From assembly GCA_018242365.1 (NCBI GenBank), contig JAFECB010000017.1, positions 490,540 through 554,539 on the forward strand: 64,000 nucleotides of DNA, read 5' to 3'. Shown here one piece after another: positions 8,848 to 18,322 of this stretch. This stretch comes from Pseudomonadota bacterium (GTDB taxonomy: Bacteria > Pseudomonadota > Gammaproteobacteria > Xanthomonadales > Xanthomonadaceae). Below the pieces are notes generated by a model. The model worked only from the letters and a program-made list of their open reading frames with translations, had not been told where the DNA came from and ran no database searches. Both the position numbers and the translations under genes were made by a program. Each line of letters opens with the position of its first letter. The first letter of the stretch is position 1.

Positions 8848-9363
8848 TTACTGCCCGCCGAGTGCGGCCTTGAGCGTGGCGATCAGCTTGCCGGCGGCTT
8901 CGCCGGTCGGCGGCAGGCCGCGCGGATCGACCGCGGACACCCAGGTTCCACTGCCGGCGCGGGTGACGCGAACGAGGAACTTGCTGTCCATGTAGTCCAC
9001 GTCGTAGGTGCCGAGGATCTCGGCCTTGCTGGCGATGCGGACGCCGGGCACGGTGGCCAGTGCATCACCGATCTTGCCGAACACGGTGTCACGGTCCGCA
9101 GCGACGTTGAAGCCGATCGGCGTGGCCGTAACCGGCGCACCACTGGCAGTCACGCTGCTGGCCGTGCCGACGTTCGGCAGCGCCATGGCGCGGTCGGCGG
9201 AGGGTCGGTCAAGATCGGGCGGCACTTCCAGCGGGCGGCTTTCCGGGCTCTGCGTGTACAGGTCGCCGGACTTGCCGAACCAATGGCAGCCGGAAAGGCC
9301 CAGGATCAGGAAACCCGCGGCGAGCGGTGCGAGGGTGCGGGTCGCGCGTGCGAAACGGTGCAT
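8848..9363 (-). CDS. bamC: BamC-like outer-membrane lipoprotein
   Basis: The 171-residue precursor has a lipoprotein signal ending in the lipobox LSGC, with the acylated Cys at 26. A proline-rich, unstructured segment (YTQSPESRPLEVPPDLDRP) resembles the BamC lasso that binds BamD, and a single helix-grip-like domain follows. E. coli BamC is about twice as long with two such domains, so this is a short form. Its position directly after dapA matches the dapA-bamC arrangement of other gammaproteobacteria. It probably modulates the beta-barrel assembly machine. Confidence 0.75.
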   Translation of the reverse strand: MHRFARATRTLAPLAAGFLILGLSGCHWFGKSGDLYTQSPESRPLEVPPDLDRPSADRAMALPNVGTASSVTASGAPVTATPIGFNVAADRDTVFGKIGDALATVPGVRIASKAEILGTYDVDYMDSKFLVRVTRAGSGTWVSAVDPRGLPPTGEAAGKLIATLKAALGGQ

Positions 9364-9374
9364 GCTGTCTCCTG

Positions 9375-10277
9375 TCAGGCCGCGGCGGCGCGGCTGCGTT
9401 GTTCGAGTTCGAAAATGGCCGCATGCAGGCGGCTGGCCTGCGCGGAATGTGCCGATGATAGCGTCTGCAGCGGCAAACGCAGGCCATGGCCGATGCCGTC
9501 GAGGGCCAACAATGCCTTCAGCGGGATCGGGTTCGGCTCGACGCCGAGGAAGCCAAACAGCTCCGAAAGCGCCGTTTCCAGCGTCTGTGCGGCTTCGGCG
9601 TCGTGGCCTCGGGCCAGGTCGCAGAGCCTGCGCATCGCCCGTGGCACCACATTGGAGGCCACCGAGACCAGGCCATCGGCCCCGGCCAGCATGGCCCGCG
9701 CCGCGGTCGGATCGTCGCCGCTGAGTACCGAGAAATCGTTGCTGCGGAATGTCAGCAAGGCCTGCATGCGCTCCGGCTCCGGGCGCGCTTCCTTGATCCC
9801 GATGATCCCGGGATGGCTCGCCAGCACGCCGGTGGTCTCCGGCAACATGTCGCAACCGGTACGGCCGGGGACGTTGTAGAGCACCACCGGCAAGCCGCCC
9901 TCATCGGCCACGGCGCGAAAATGCGCAAGCAAGCCGGCCTGGGTCGGGCGCACATAGGGCGGGGTCACCACCAAGGCGGCATCGGCACCCAGTGCGGCGA
10001 CGCGCTTGTTGAAGTGGATGGTCTTGGCGGTATTCGACTGCCCGGTACCGGCAAGGACCGGGATCCGGCCACGGCAGGCTTCCACCGCGATGCGCAGCAG
10101 TTGGTCGTATTCCTCGTCCACCAGCGCCGCGGCCTCGCCGGTCGAACCGGCGACGACCACAGCCTGGGTGCCCGCATCAAGTTGCGACTGCAGCAAACGC
10201 TGCCACGCCTGGAGGTCGAGTTCGCCGGTCGCCGTGAACGGCGTTGCCAGCGCAGTGATGCTGCCGGAAAGTCGCAA
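9375..10277 (-). CDS. dapA: 4-hydroxy-tetrahydrodipicolinate synthase
   Basis: This 300-residue lyase condenses pyruvate with aspartate semialdehyde, the entry to the DAP/lysine branch. Visible are the Schiff-base Lys162 in GIIGIKEA, Tyr134 in LYNVPGRT, and the GSTGE loop at 44-48. The frame is open to an ATG at 10397, but the TTG at 10277 is chosen: it gives the usual length and family start ([14 protein letters not shown]) and keeps the gene clear of the divergent gcvR promoter region. The bamC gene follows after 11 bases. Confidence 0.93.
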   Translation of the reverse strand: MRLSGSITALATPFTATGELDLQAWQRLLQSQLDAGTQAVVVAGSTGEAAALVDEEYDQLLRIAVEACRGRIPVLAGTGQSNTAKTIHFNKRVAALGADAALVVTPPYVRPTQAGLLAHFRAVADEGGLPVVLYNVPGRTGCDMLPETTGVLASHPGIIGIKEARPEPERMQALLTFRSNDFSVLSGDDPTAARAMLAGADGLVSVASNVVPRAMRRLCDLARGHDAEAAQTLETALSELFGFLGVEPNPIPLKALLALDGIGHGLRLPLQTLSSAHSAQASRLHAAIFELEQRSRAAAA

Positions 10278-10480
10278 GGGAATGGCCTGGAATCGGGCAC
10301 GACGGCATCTGCCGCGCGCGTTGGGGGAAACGCATTGATCCGCGAATCTTAGCGGAGCCAGCGACGAAGCGAAACCAGCGCCGGCAAGGCGATTCATGCC
10401 GGCGGATCGACGATAGCCGGTGCTATGCTGCTGCCATCGCCGCCCGTCGAAATGCGGCCTCCCTGTTCTGGAATAGCGCT

Positions 10481-11041
10481 TTGAGCAAAACTGCCACCCG
10501 GCCCGCGCCGACCGAAAACCACCTGCTGGTCAACGCGTACACCACGCACCCACAGTCACCCCTGCTCGCGGTCACCCGCCGGATCGCCGATTCCGGCTGC
10601 AACCTGGTCGATACGCGCCTCGCCACCGTTGGCCGCGATGTCTCGGTGACCGCCTTGGTCTCGGGTTCGTGGGATGCGGTTGCCAAGCTCGAAACCATGC
10701 TGACCAAGCTGGAACGCGAGGATGGCCTGAAGCTGGTCTGGTATCGCACCGGTCCGAAGCCCCTGCAATCCAGCCTGCTGCCCTACGTGGTGGAAGTCAT
10801 CGCCGCCGACAAGCCGGGCATCCTGTTCCAGCTCGCCGATTTCTTCGACCAGCAGGGCATCACCATCGAGAGCCTGCATTGCGCCCGCTATCGGGCGATG
10901 CAGACCGGGGCCGACATGTTCTCGGCCCAGCTCACCGTCGGCATCCCGGCCGACATGCACATTGCCACCCTGCGTGATGACTTCCTCGAATTCTGCGACC
11001 ACCTCAACCTCGACGCGATCATGGATCCGATGAAGTATTGA
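10481..11041 (+). CDS. gcvR: Glycine cleavage repressor-like ACT protein
   Basis: The 186-residue protein contains two ACT domains, one near residues 14-90 and one near 100-180 ([20 protein letters not shown]). This is the architecture of GcvR, which binds glycine and antagonises GcvA control of the glycine cleavage genes; no DNA-binding domain is present. The start is a TTG at 10481, with GGAA about nine bases upstream. It is divergent from dapA, as in many gammaproteobacteria. The target operon is not in the window. Confidence 0.82.
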   Translation: MSKTATRPAPTENHLLVNAYTTHPQSPLLAVTRRIADSGCNLVDTRLATVGRDVSVTALVSGSWDAVAKLETMLTKLEREDGLKLVWYRTGPKPLQSSLLPYVVEVIAADKPGILFQLADFFDQQGITIESLHCARYRAMQTGADMFSAQLTVGIPADMHIATLRDDFLEFCDHLNLDAIMDPMKY

Positions 11042-11162
11042 TGATGCAGCAACCGACCACGGTCGCCACGCCACTGCATCGGGATCAGCGCCCCGGCTGC
11101 AGCGCCCGACGTCCGGCGAGGCGGCGCACGTCCACGGCGGCTTGAAGACAGGCATCACGACC

Positions 11163-11645
11163 ATGCAAGCAGCAGGCAAGGCACTCCCCGAATCCACCCT
11201 GGCACTGCCGCTGAGCCTGTCCGGTGGCGACACCGCCACTCTCGCCGACTACGCCGGCCACTGGCTGGTGCTGTACTTCTACCCCAAGGATTCCACCCCT
11301 GGCTGCACCACCGAGGGGCGCGATTTCAATGCGCTGCTGCCGCAGTTCCACGCGCTTGATGCCACCGTGCTGGGCGTGTCGCGCGACTCGGTGAAATCCC
11401 ATGACAATTTCTGCGCGAAACAAGGTTTCGCGTTCCCGTTGGTCAGTGATGGCGACGGCCGCCTTTGCGATGCGTTCGGCGTGATCCAGCCAAAGAAACT
11501 CTACGGCCGCGAATACATCGGCATCGTCCGCAGCACCTTCCTGATCTGTCCCAGAAGCCGGGTGACCGCGACCTGGTCCCCGGTGAAGGTGCCGGGCCAT
11601 GCGCAGGCCGTCCTCGACGCCTTGCAGGCGGTACTCGCCCCGTGA
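11163..11645 (+). CDS. bcp: Thioredoxin-dependent peroxiredoxin, PrxQ/BCP type
   Basis: This 160-residue enzyme reduces hydroperoxides. The peroxidatic Cys48 sits in DSTPGCTTEG with Thr45 three residues before it. The five-residue-distant Cys of E. coli BCP is absent; Cys84 in HDNFCAKQG is instead placed like the resolving Cys of Xylella PrxQ (47/83). The ATG at 11163 gives the family length; a TTG at 11142 is also in frame. The stretch after STFLI reads CPRSRVTATWSP rather than the usual D-P-x-G-x-x-x-x-x-W, possibly two compensating indels or base errors. Confidence 0.92.
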   Translation: MQAAGKALPESTLALPLSLSGGDTATLADYAGHWLVLYFYPKDSTPGCTTEGRDFNALLPQFHALDATVLGVSRDSVKSHDNFCAKQGFAFPLVSDGDGRLCDAFGVIQPKKLYGREYIGIVRSTFLICPRSRVTATWSPVKVPGHAQAVLDALQAVLAP

Positions 11646-11757
11646 CGGCGCAATCGCCGACCACCGGCCGATCCGCCCGCAACGACGCGGCGCGCAGCGC
11701 CTGCGATCACGACGATCCATGCATCCAACCGATTCTCCACCCACCGAGGCCATCCGC

Positions 11758-13158
11758 ATGACCCACGGCAAACGCATCTACGTCCTCGACACCAATGTGC
11801 TGATGCACGACCCGACCGCGCTGTTCAAGTTCGAGGAACACGATGTGTACCTGCCGATGCAGGTGATGGAGGAGCTGGACAACGGCAAGAAGGGCACCAG
11901 CGAGGCCAGCCGCAATGCGCGCCAGGTCAGCCGCTTCCTCAACGAATTGATCGAGGCTCACGGCAGCACCGACGTCACCCACGGCGTGCAGCTGCTGCGG
12001 CCGCAGGGCCTGCGCCTGCGCAATGCCGACAGCGTCGGCCTGCTGCGCTTCCAGACCGCGAATTTCGATGCCGGCAAGCGCTTCGGCACGGTCATCCCGG
12101 ACAACCACATCCTCGGCGCGATCCTCGCGCTGAAGGAATCCGATCCGGGCGCACCGGTGGTGTTCGTGTCCAAGGACATCAACCTGCGGATCAAGGCTTC
12201 GATCGCCGGAATTGCCAGCGAGGATTACGAAAACGACCGCGCGCTGGACGATTTCAATCTGCTCTACACCGGCGCAACGCCGCTGCCGGAAGACTTCTGG
12301 GAACGGCACGGCAAGGACCTGCGCTCGTGGACCGAAAAAGGCCGCACCTGCTACGAGATCGCCCGCAGCGATGACGAAGACTGGTACCCCAATCAGTTCG
12401 CCTATCTGCCAGGCGACGAGCAGGCTGAATTCAAGGTGGTCAAACTCGACGACGCCAAGGTGACCCTGCAGATCGTCGATGATTTCCGCCACAGCCAGCA
12501 TGCAGTGTGGGGCATCAATGCGCGCAACCGCGAGCAGAATTTCGCGATCAATGCGCTGATGGACCCGGAGATCGATTTCGTCACCCTGCTCGGCACCGCA
12601 GGCACCGGCAAGACCTTGCTGACGCTGGCCGCCGGCCTTGCGCAGACCATGGATGTGCAGCGCTACCGCGAGATCATCATGACCCGCGCCACCGTCAGCG
12701 TCGGCGAGGACATCGGCTTCCTGCCCGGCACCGAGGAGGAAAAGATGACGCCGTGGATGGGCGCCTTGACCGACAACCTCGAAGTGCTGACCCACAACCA
12801 GGAAGGTGGCAGCTGGGGCCGCGCGGCGACCAATGACTTGCTGGCCTCGCGGATCAAGATTCGCTCGATGAACTTCATGCGCGGGCGCACCTTCCTGTCG
12901 CGCTATCTCATCCTCGACGAGGCGCAGAACCTCTCGCCCAAGCAGATGAAGACCCTGATCACCCGCGCCGGCCCCGGCACCAAGATCGTCTGCCTCGGCA
13001 ATGTGCAGCAGATCGACACGCCCTACCTGACCGAGACCACCTCGGGTCTGACCTACGCCGTGGATCGCTTCAAGAACTGGGAGCACAGCGCACACATCAC
13101 CCTGCGCCGCGGCGAACGTTCGCGGCTGGCGGATTTCGCTTCGGAAGCCCTGCTGTAA
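11758..13158 (+). CDS. PIN-PhoH family ATPase/ribonuclease
   Basis: The 466-residue protein joins an N-terminal PIN nuclease domain (DTNVLMHD, Asp11, with further acids near residue 115) to a C-terminal PhoH helicase-like ATPase. The ATPase has Walker A GTAGTGKT around 279-286 and Walker B YLILDEAQN with Asp387-Glu388. PIN-PhoH proteins unwind and cleave RNA. The ATG at 11758 has GAGG about nine bases upstream; an in-frame ATG at 11719 lacks one. A DUF1275 gene follows after seven bases and may be coupled. Confidence 0.9.
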   Translation: MTHGKRIYVLDTNVLMHDPTALFKFEEHDVYLPMQVMEELDNGKKGTSEASRNARQVSRFLNELIEAHGSTDVTHGVQLLRPQGLRLRNADSVGLLRFQTANFDAGKRFGTVIPDNHILGAILALKESDPGAPVVFVSKDINLRIKASIAGIASEDYENDRALDDFNLLYTGATPLPEDFWERHGKDLRSWTEKGRTCYEIARSDDEDWYPNQFAYLPGDEQAEFKVVKLDDAKVTLQIVDDFRHSQHAVWGINARNREQNFAINALMDPEIDFVTLLGTAGTGKTLLTLAAGLAQTMDVQRYREIIMTRATVSVGEDIGFLPGTEEEKMTPWMGALTDNLEVLTHNQEGGSWGRAATNDLLASRIKIRSMNFMRGRTFLSRYLILDEAQNLSPKQMKTLITRAGPGTKIVCLGNVQQIDTPYLTETTSGLTYAVDRFKNWEHSAHITLRRGERSRLADFASEALL

Positions 13159-13165
13159 CCACCGG

Positions 13166-13837
13166 ATGGGCGTTTACCTGCCGCGCTGGGTATGGGTGGG
13201 TGCCGGATTGCTGGCCTGCGCCTCCGGCATGGTCAATGTGGTGGGCTACCTCGGTTTCGAGCATCAGGCCATTACCCACCTGACCGGCACCACCACCCTG
13301 CTGGGCGGTGCCATCGCCCAAGGCGACATGCGCGCGACCGGCCAGCTTGCGGGCGTCGCACTGGCCTTCATGCTGGGAGCGGCTGTCAGCGGCGTGATCG
13401 TGCAGGACAGCACGCTGCGCCCAGGCCGCCGCTACGGCGTGGCGCTGCTCCTTGAATCGCTGTTGCTGCTGATCGCCATCCCGCTGTTCCAGCACCAGCA
13501 GGTGGCGGGAGCCTGGCTGGCGGCCATGGCATGCGGACTGCAGAATGCGATGGCCACCACCTTCAGCGGCGCGGCCATCCGTACCAGCCATCTGTCGGGG
13601 ATGTTCACCGACCTCGGCATCGGCATCGGCCATGCGCTGCGCGGCCTTCCGCTGCAGAAGCGACGGCTGCTGCTTTGCCTGCTGATCATCACCACGTTTC
13701 TCACTGGCGCGGTGCTGGGTGCAATCCTGTTCGCGCACCTGCGCTACTTTGCGCTGGCAGTACCGGCGGGCGTCACCGGCGTGGCCGGGCTCGTCTACAT
13801 GCTGTGGCGACACCTGGCGCCACAGCCATCGACTTGA
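13166..13837 (+). CDS. DUF1275 (YoaK-like) membrane protein
   Basis: This 223-residue protein has six or so hydrophobic segments and the family's early motif GMVNVVGYLGFEHQAITHLTGTTTLLG plus the central CGLQNAMATTFSGAAIRTSHLSG. DUF1275 proteins are inner-membrane proteins of unknown transport or sensing function. It begins seven bases after the phoH-like stop and ends four bases before the convergent fabB stop, so the two transcripts face each other with no room for a separate terminator. Confidence 0.85.
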   Translation: MGVYLPRWVWVGAGLLACASGMVNVVGYLGFEHQAITHLTGTTTLLGGAIAQGDMRATGQLAGVALAFMLGAAVSGVIVQDSTLRPGRRYGVALLLESLLLLIAIPLFQHQQVAGAWLAAMACGLQNAMATTFSGAAIRTSHLSGMFTDLGIGIGHALRGLPLQKRRLLLCLLIITTFLTGAVLGAILFAHLRYFALAVPAGVTGVAGLVYMLWRHLAPQPST

Positions 13838-13841
13838 GCCA

Positions 13842-15050
13842 TCACACCCGCGCAAACACCAGGGTGCCGTTGGTGCCGCCGAAGCCGAAGCTGTTGGACA
13901 TCACCACATCGAGCTTGGCGTCGCGGCTTTCACGGGCGATCGGGAAGCCTTCCGCGCCAGGATCGAGGTTGTCGATATTGGCCGAACCGGCGATGAAGCC
14001 GTCACGCAGCATCAGCAGGCTGTAGATCGCCTCATGCACGCTGGCTGCGCCGAGCGAATGGCCGGACAGGGCCTTGCTCGAGGACAGCGGCGGCACTGCG
14101 TCGCCGAAGACTTCGCGCACGGCGTTGAGCTCGGTGATGTCGCCCAGTGGGGTCGAGGTGCCGTGGGTATTGAGGTAATCGACCGGACGGTCCACGCCCT
14201 CCAGCGCCATGCGCATGCAGCGCACCGCACCCTCGCCGCTGGGCGCAACCATGTCGGCACCGTCCGAGGTGACGCCATAGCCGACCAGCTCGGCATGGAT
14301 ACGCGCACCGCGCGCGACCGCGTGGTCCCAGTCCTCCAGCACCAGCATGCCGCCGCCGCTGGCGATCACGAAGCCATCTCGGCCGGCGTCATACGGGCGC
14401 GAGGCCTTTTCGGGGGTTTCATTGCTGCCCGTGGAGAGCGCACCCATGGCATCGAACATCACCGTCATCGTCCAGTGCAGGTCCTCGCCGCCACCGGCGA
14501 ACATGATGTCCTGTGCGCCGTGGCGGATCAGGTCGGCGGCGGCACCGATGCAATGCGCCGAGGTCGCACAGGCGGCGCTGATCGAATAGCTGAGGCCGCG
14601 GATCTTGAATGCGGTGGCGAGGTTTGCGGACACGGTCGAACACATCGTGCGCGGCACCATGTACGGGCCGACCTTGCGCACGCCACGCGCACGCAGGATG
14701 TCGGCGGTTTCCACCTGCCAGTGACTGGAACCACCACCGCTGCCGGCGATCAGGCCGGTGCGCGGGTCGCTGACCTGTTCATCGGACAAGCCGGCATCGG
14801 CGATGGCGTCGCGCATCGCCACATAACTGTAGGCGGCGGCATCGCTCATGAAGCGCTTGAGCTTGCGGTCGATCACAGCATCGAGATCGAGATCGACGGC
14901 ACCACCGACCTGGCTGCGCAGGCCGCGTTCTGCCGCCTCCGGCAACAGCCGGATGCCTGAGCGCCCTGCGCGCAACGCGGCGGAAACGCTATCGAGGTCA
15001 TTGCCGAGGCAGGAGGTGATCCCCATGCCGGTGATGGCGATGCGACGCAT
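13842..15050 (-). CDS. fabB: 3-oxoacyl-ACP synthase I
   Basis: The 402-residue condensing enzyme elongates acyl-ACP and, with FabA, makes unsaturated fatty acids. The Cys-His-His triad is Cys161 in [12 protein letters not shown], His296 in LNTHGTSTP and His331 in [11 protein letters not shown]. Pairing with fabA, two bases upstream, identifies it as FabB rather than FabF. The two-base gap implies translational coupling with fabA. Confidence 0.95.
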   Translation of the reverse strand: MRRIAITGMGITSCLGNDLDSVSAALRAGRSGIRLLPEAAERGLRSQVGGAVDLDLDAVIDRKLKRFMSDAAAYSYVAMRDAIADAGLSDEQVSDPRTGLIAGSGGGSSHWQVETADILRARGVRKVGPYMVPRTMCSTVSANLATAFKIRGLSYSISAACATSAHCIGAAADLIRHGAQDIMFAGGGEDLHWTMTVMFDAMGALSTGSNETPEKASRPYDAGRDGFVIASGGGMLVLEDWDHAVARGARIHAELVGYGVTSDGADMVAPSGEGAVRCMRMALEGVDRPVDYLNTHGTSTPLGDITELNAVREVFGDAVPPLSSSKALSGHSLGAASVHEAIYSLLMLRDGFIAGSANIDNLDPGAEGFPIARESRDAKLDVVMSNSFGFGGTNGTLVFARV

Positions 15051-15052
15051 GG

Positions 15053-15568
15053 TCAGCCTCCGGAAACCGCTTCGAACAAACCCACCCGCAAGTCCTTCGC
15101 GGTATATATCACCTCGCCATCGACCAAGGTACGCGCGTCGGCCTGGGCCACCACCAATTTGCGATTGATGACGCGGGTGATGTCGATTTCATAGGCGACC
15201 TTGCGGGCGCTGGGCAGGACCTGACCGGTGAACTTGACCTCGCCGCAACCCAGCGCTCGACCGCGCCCGGGCGAGCCCAGCCAAGTCAGGTAGAAGCCGA
15301 CCAACTGCCACATCGCATCGAGACCGAGGCAGCCCGGCATCACCGGATCGCCAAGGAAATGGCACTGGAAAAACCACAGGTCCGGATGGATGTCGAGCTC
15401 GGCGCGGACAAAGCCCTTGCCGTGACTGCCACCATCGTCGTTGATCTCGACGATGCGGTCGAACATCAACATCGGATCGGCGGGCAGGCGCGCGGTGCTG
15501 TTCGGGAACAATTCCCCGCGGGCGCTGGCGAGCAATTGTTCGCGGGAAAACGAGGAGGCGCGGGTCAT
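15053..15568 (-). CDS. fabA: 3-hydroxydecanoyl-ACP dehydratase/isomerase
   Basis: This 171-residue enzyme dehydrates 3-hydroxydecanoyl-ACP and isomerises trans-2- to cis-3-decenoyl-ACP, the branch point to unsaturated fatty acids. The hot-dog active site is His70 and Asp84 in [22 protein letters not shown]. The ATG at 15568 aligns these residues with E. coli numbering; a second ATG at 15577 is possible. It heads the fabA-fabB operon. A 6-bp inverted repeat immediately upstream may be an operator. Confidence 0.96.
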   Translation of the reverse strand: MTRASSFSREQLLASARGELFPNSTARLPADPMLMFDRIVEINDDGGSHGKGFVRAELDIHPDLWFFQCHFLGDPVMPGCLGLDAMWQLVGFYLTWLGSPGRGRALGCGEVKFTGQVLPSARKVAYEIDITRVINRKLVVAQADARTLVDGEVIYTAKDLRVGLFEAVSGG

Positions 15569-15578
15569 GTCAGCCATC

Positions 15579-15598
15579 AATCGGTTAAACGTCCGATT
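15579..15598 (-). promoter_or_regulatory. Inverted repeat upstream of fabA, candidate operator
   Basis: AATCGG and CCGATT form a perfect 6-bp inverted repeat around TTAAACGT, ending 10 bases upstream of the fabA ATG at 15568. TetR-type regulators of unsaturated fatty acid synthesis (FabR, DesT) bind palindromes near fabA or fabB, but this sequence does not match the published E. coli FabR site. Treat as a candidate only. Confidence 0.3.
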
Positions 15599-15675
15599 GT
15601 AAGCATGACGGCCACGACATACCTACGCGTATTGCCCCTAGCTTGTTCAGGCCAGAGCAAGCCAACCTGTCTCGC

Positions 15676-17460
15676 TCAATGATGCATATGCGCGTGGTCG
15701 CCGTCGGCAGCGGGCGCCGGGGCGTCATCGGCTGCCTTGGCCTGCAATGCCTCGCGCCCTTGGTCGATTTCCTTTTCGAACCACTGCGCGAAATACGGCG
15801 TCTGCACGAAGCCATGGCCCCAGCCGAAATCCAGTCCCGCAAGGTAGCGATCCGCAGCGCCACGACCATTGATGCGCGCCGGCACGATGAGCGCACGACC
15901 CCCGTCGCGACCAGCCTCCTCCACCATCGCGCGCACCCGGGCCACCGCGATCTTGTTCTTGTCCGGCCAGTCTTCGCGCCAGGTGGCCACCTTGATTGCG
16001 CGGAAGTGATCGCCACCGATGGCACGCATCTGGCTGGCGAGGCTGTCGAGCAGGTCCAGCCAGCGCTGGTTGGCCGCGTCATCGCCCTGCCCGTGGGCGG
16101 TGAGGATGATGGTTTCCTTGGCCGGATCGGTGGACACCGAACGCGCATTGGCCAGCAGTGCGCGCGCAAACAATGGATCGTTATCGACGCCGCCGACAGT
16201 CACCATCGGCAGCGCTGAGCGGATTCGCGGTGCCGCCGCCAGCGTGACTGCGCCCGCACCGTGGTGACTCATGTCCATGCCCGGCATCATCGCCATCCCG
16301 CCCATCGCGTGACCGTCATGTGCGGCGGGTGGAGCAGCACCGCTCTCGACATCGAGGCCGAGCATGCGATCCACGTCGCTGCGAAACGAATCCGACATGC
16401 CGAAGGCGCGCACGACCACGATGGCCTGCGCATTCGTGTGCTCCAGTTCACGCACGGCGCGCTCAACCGTGGGCGGATCCGCCATCGAGAACGCAAACGC
16501 CAGCGGATGACGCGCCTTCAGGGGCGCCAAGGCCTGTTCGATGGCGTCGTTCCAGAACCAGTCCGCGCCATGGGTCAGCGCGACCACGCCGGTTCGCGAA
16601 GGGTCGACACCCGCCTGTTGCACCTCGACTTGCGCCGCCGCCCGTTGCATCCATTGCGTCAGCCCGTCAGTTTCCGATACCGGCGAGCCCACCAAATGCC
16701 CGTCAGCAGGCACGTCGGAGGCGAACCAGCCATTGAAATCCATCATGGTATCGGCGCGTGATGCAAAGGCGACCGGCACCACCAGCGCGCCATGTGCCGT
16801 CTTCACCGCATCGCTGAAACGCTTGCGCAGCGCGTCCGCATCCTGCGCGCCACGCTCCGGATAGACCACGGCGTCGATGGCATCCGCAGCCAGCGTGCTG
16901 GCGAATCCACCCATTCGGCGCAATTCACCACGCATCGACTCGGCCGCGGCAGCGTTGCCGGCACCGTAGCCGACCAGCAACAGGCGGCTGGCATCGGTAG
17001 GCACCGCCCGCAACCGCGCCGACAGATCTTCGACCGCCAGGTACGACGCGCCATAAGGCTTGGCGAAGGACAGCGCCGCACCCTGCGCCTTGCGTGCCTG
17101 CAACCAGCCCTGCGCCAACTGCCAACGGGCTTCCTGCGTGGAGACGAACAACGGCAGCACGGCGACCGTGCGTGCGCCACGCTCGCGCAGCGACTTCAAC
17201 CTGGCATCAAGCACCGCTTCGCTGCGGGCGTCGGTGACGTACAGCAGTTCGGCGTTGCGATTTTTCGCGAAGGCGTCGAACGCATCCTTGACTTCGGCAT
17301 TGCCGAGGAAGCCGCGATCCGCCGTGACCACCAGGACGCCCGAAGGCGACTGCGCGGGGGCCGCATCCTGCGTGGCGATTGCAGGCGAGGCCAACAGCAT
17401 CGCAAACAAGACCGAGACAATGGTGAACAGACGGACCGGAATCAGGCGGATGGAAGTCAC
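15676..17460 (-). CDS. Secreted CbiX/chelatase-like protein, Met/His-rich
   Basis: The 594-residue protein begins with a signal peptide (LFTIVSVLFAMLLASPAIA). The mature part contains repeated alpha/beta segments like the sirohydrochlorin chelatase (CbiX/SirB) fold, e.g. GARTVAVLPLFVSTQEARWQ and IILTAHGQGDDAANQRWLDLL. A central linker HDGHAMGGMAMMPGMDMSHH and the C-terminal DGDHAHMHH are rich in Met and His, suggesting metal binding. The start is GTG at 17460, with AAGGA seven bases upstream. A Fur-like promoter lies upstream. The substrate metal is unknown, and periplasmic location makes tetrapyrrole chelation uncertain. Confidence 0.75.
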   Translation of the reverse strand: MTSIRLIPVRLFTIVSVLFAMLLASPAIATQDAAPAQSPSGVLVVTADRGFLGNAEVKDAFDAFAKNRNAELLYVTDARSEAVLDARLKSLRERGARTVAVLPLFVSTQEARWQLAQGWLQARKAQGAALSFAKPYGASYLAVEDLSARLRAVPTDASRLLLVGYGAGNAAAAESMRGELRRMGGFASTLAADAIDAVVYPERGAQDADALRKRFSDAVKTAHGALVVPVAFASRADTMMDFNGWFASDVPADGHLVGSPVSETDGLTQWMQRAAAQVEVQQAGVDPSRTGVVALTHGADWFWNDAIEQALAPLKARHPLAFAFSMADPPTVERAVRELEHTNAQAIVVVRAFGMSDSFRSDVDRMLGLDVESGAAPPAAHDGHAMGGMAMMPGMDMSHHGAGAVTLAAAPRIRSALPMVTVGGVDNDPLFARALLANARSVSTDPAKETIILTAHGQGDDAANQRWLDLLDSLASQMRAIGGDHFRAIKVATWREDWPDKNKIAVARVRAMVEEAGRDGGRALIVPARINGRGAADRYLAGLDFGWGHGFVQTPYFAQWFEKEIDQGREALQAKAADDAPAPAADGDHAHMHH

Positions 17461-17540
17461 GCGATTTCCTTGTGAGGTGGCGTTCGAAACCGCAGGAAAC
17501 GCACCTTGTCGCACGCTTCAGGCAATTCCCGCGAGATCTC

Positions 17541-17579
17541 GAATAATATCGATTCGCATTTGCAAGTCAATTGCAAATG
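17541..17579 (-). promoter_or_regulatory. Fur-box-like promoter of the CbiX-like gene
   Basis: On the minus strand, TTGACT (17570-17565) and TATTAT (17548-17543) are 16 bases apart and overlap TTGCAAATGCGAATCGATA, which resembles proteobacterial Fur boxes (family form AAATGCGAATCATTCTCATT). CATTTGCAA (17557-17565) and TTGCAAATG (17571-17579) form a perfect 9-bp inverted repeat across the -35. Start codon is about 77 bases from the predicted transcription start. Confidence 0.6.
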
Positions 17580-17638
17580 GCTGTCGCAGACGGAACGATG
17601 CGATGCCCAGACCGCAAATCCGCCAAATTGCGCTGCGC

Positions 17639-18322
17639 TTATGCGCCTTGCGACAGCAGGAATTCCGCCAGCAACAAGTCCGCCGGTGTGGTCACTTTCA
17701 GGTTGTCCTCGCGACCTTCGACCAGGCGCGGGTGCAGGCCCAGTCGCTCGATGGCCATTGCCTCGTCGGTGACGATCATCTGATCGGCAATCGCGGCCTC
17801 CAGCGCACGCAACAGCAGGTCGCGTCGAAACGCTTGCGGGGTCAGCGCACGCCACAAACCCGTGCGTGGTTCGGTGTGTGCGATCACATCGCCGGATGCG
17901 CGCTTGAGGGTGTCACGTACCGGCGCGGCGAGAATCGCGCCATCAGCACAGACGGATGCAGATTCGATCAAGTGGCTGATGTCCTCACCGCGCAGGTTCG
18001 GGCGCGCGGCATCGTGCACCAACACCAGCGCATCATTCGCCACATCGACGGGCAACGAGCGCAAGGCCGCCAACACGGAATCGGCACGCTCGGCACCGCC
18101 GGTGCAGGTCACGACGGGTTTTCCGCACAACGATGCCCAGCCCGGCCAGTGCGGGTCATCCGCCGCCAGCGCCACGACGACGCCATCAATGCCCGGATGC
18201 GCCAGCAGTGAGCGCAGCGCATGTTCAATCAGCGGCTTGTCTGCGACTTTCAGGTATTGCTTGGGTAGTTCGCCGCCGAACCGGCGCCCGCTACCCGCCG
18301 CCGGCACCAACGCCCAGCTCAC
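17639..18322 (-). CDS. ispD: 2-C-methyl-D-erythritol 4-phosphate cytidylyltransferase
   Basis: This 227-residue enzyme makes CDP-methylerythritol in the MEP isoprenoid pathway. The CTP-binding N terminus ALVPAAGSGRRFGGELPKQYL, the HDAARPNL motif and the late VTDEAMAIERLG and LKVTTPADL segments are diagnostic. It starts with GTG overlapping the ftsB stop by four bases (GTGA). The usual partner ispF does not follow; the next upstream-facing gene is the CbiX-like one. Confidence 0.96.
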   Translation of the reverse strand: MSWALVPAAGSGRRFGGELPKQYLKVADKPLIEHALRSLLAHPGIDGVVVALAADDPHWPGWASLCGKPVVTCTGGAERADSVLAALRSLPVDVANDALVLVHDAARPNLRGEDISHLIESASVCADGAILAAPVRDTLKRASGDVIAHTEPRTGLWRALTPQAFRRDLLLRALEAAIADQMIVTDEAMAIERLGLHPRLVEGREDNLKVTTPADLLLAEFLLSQGA

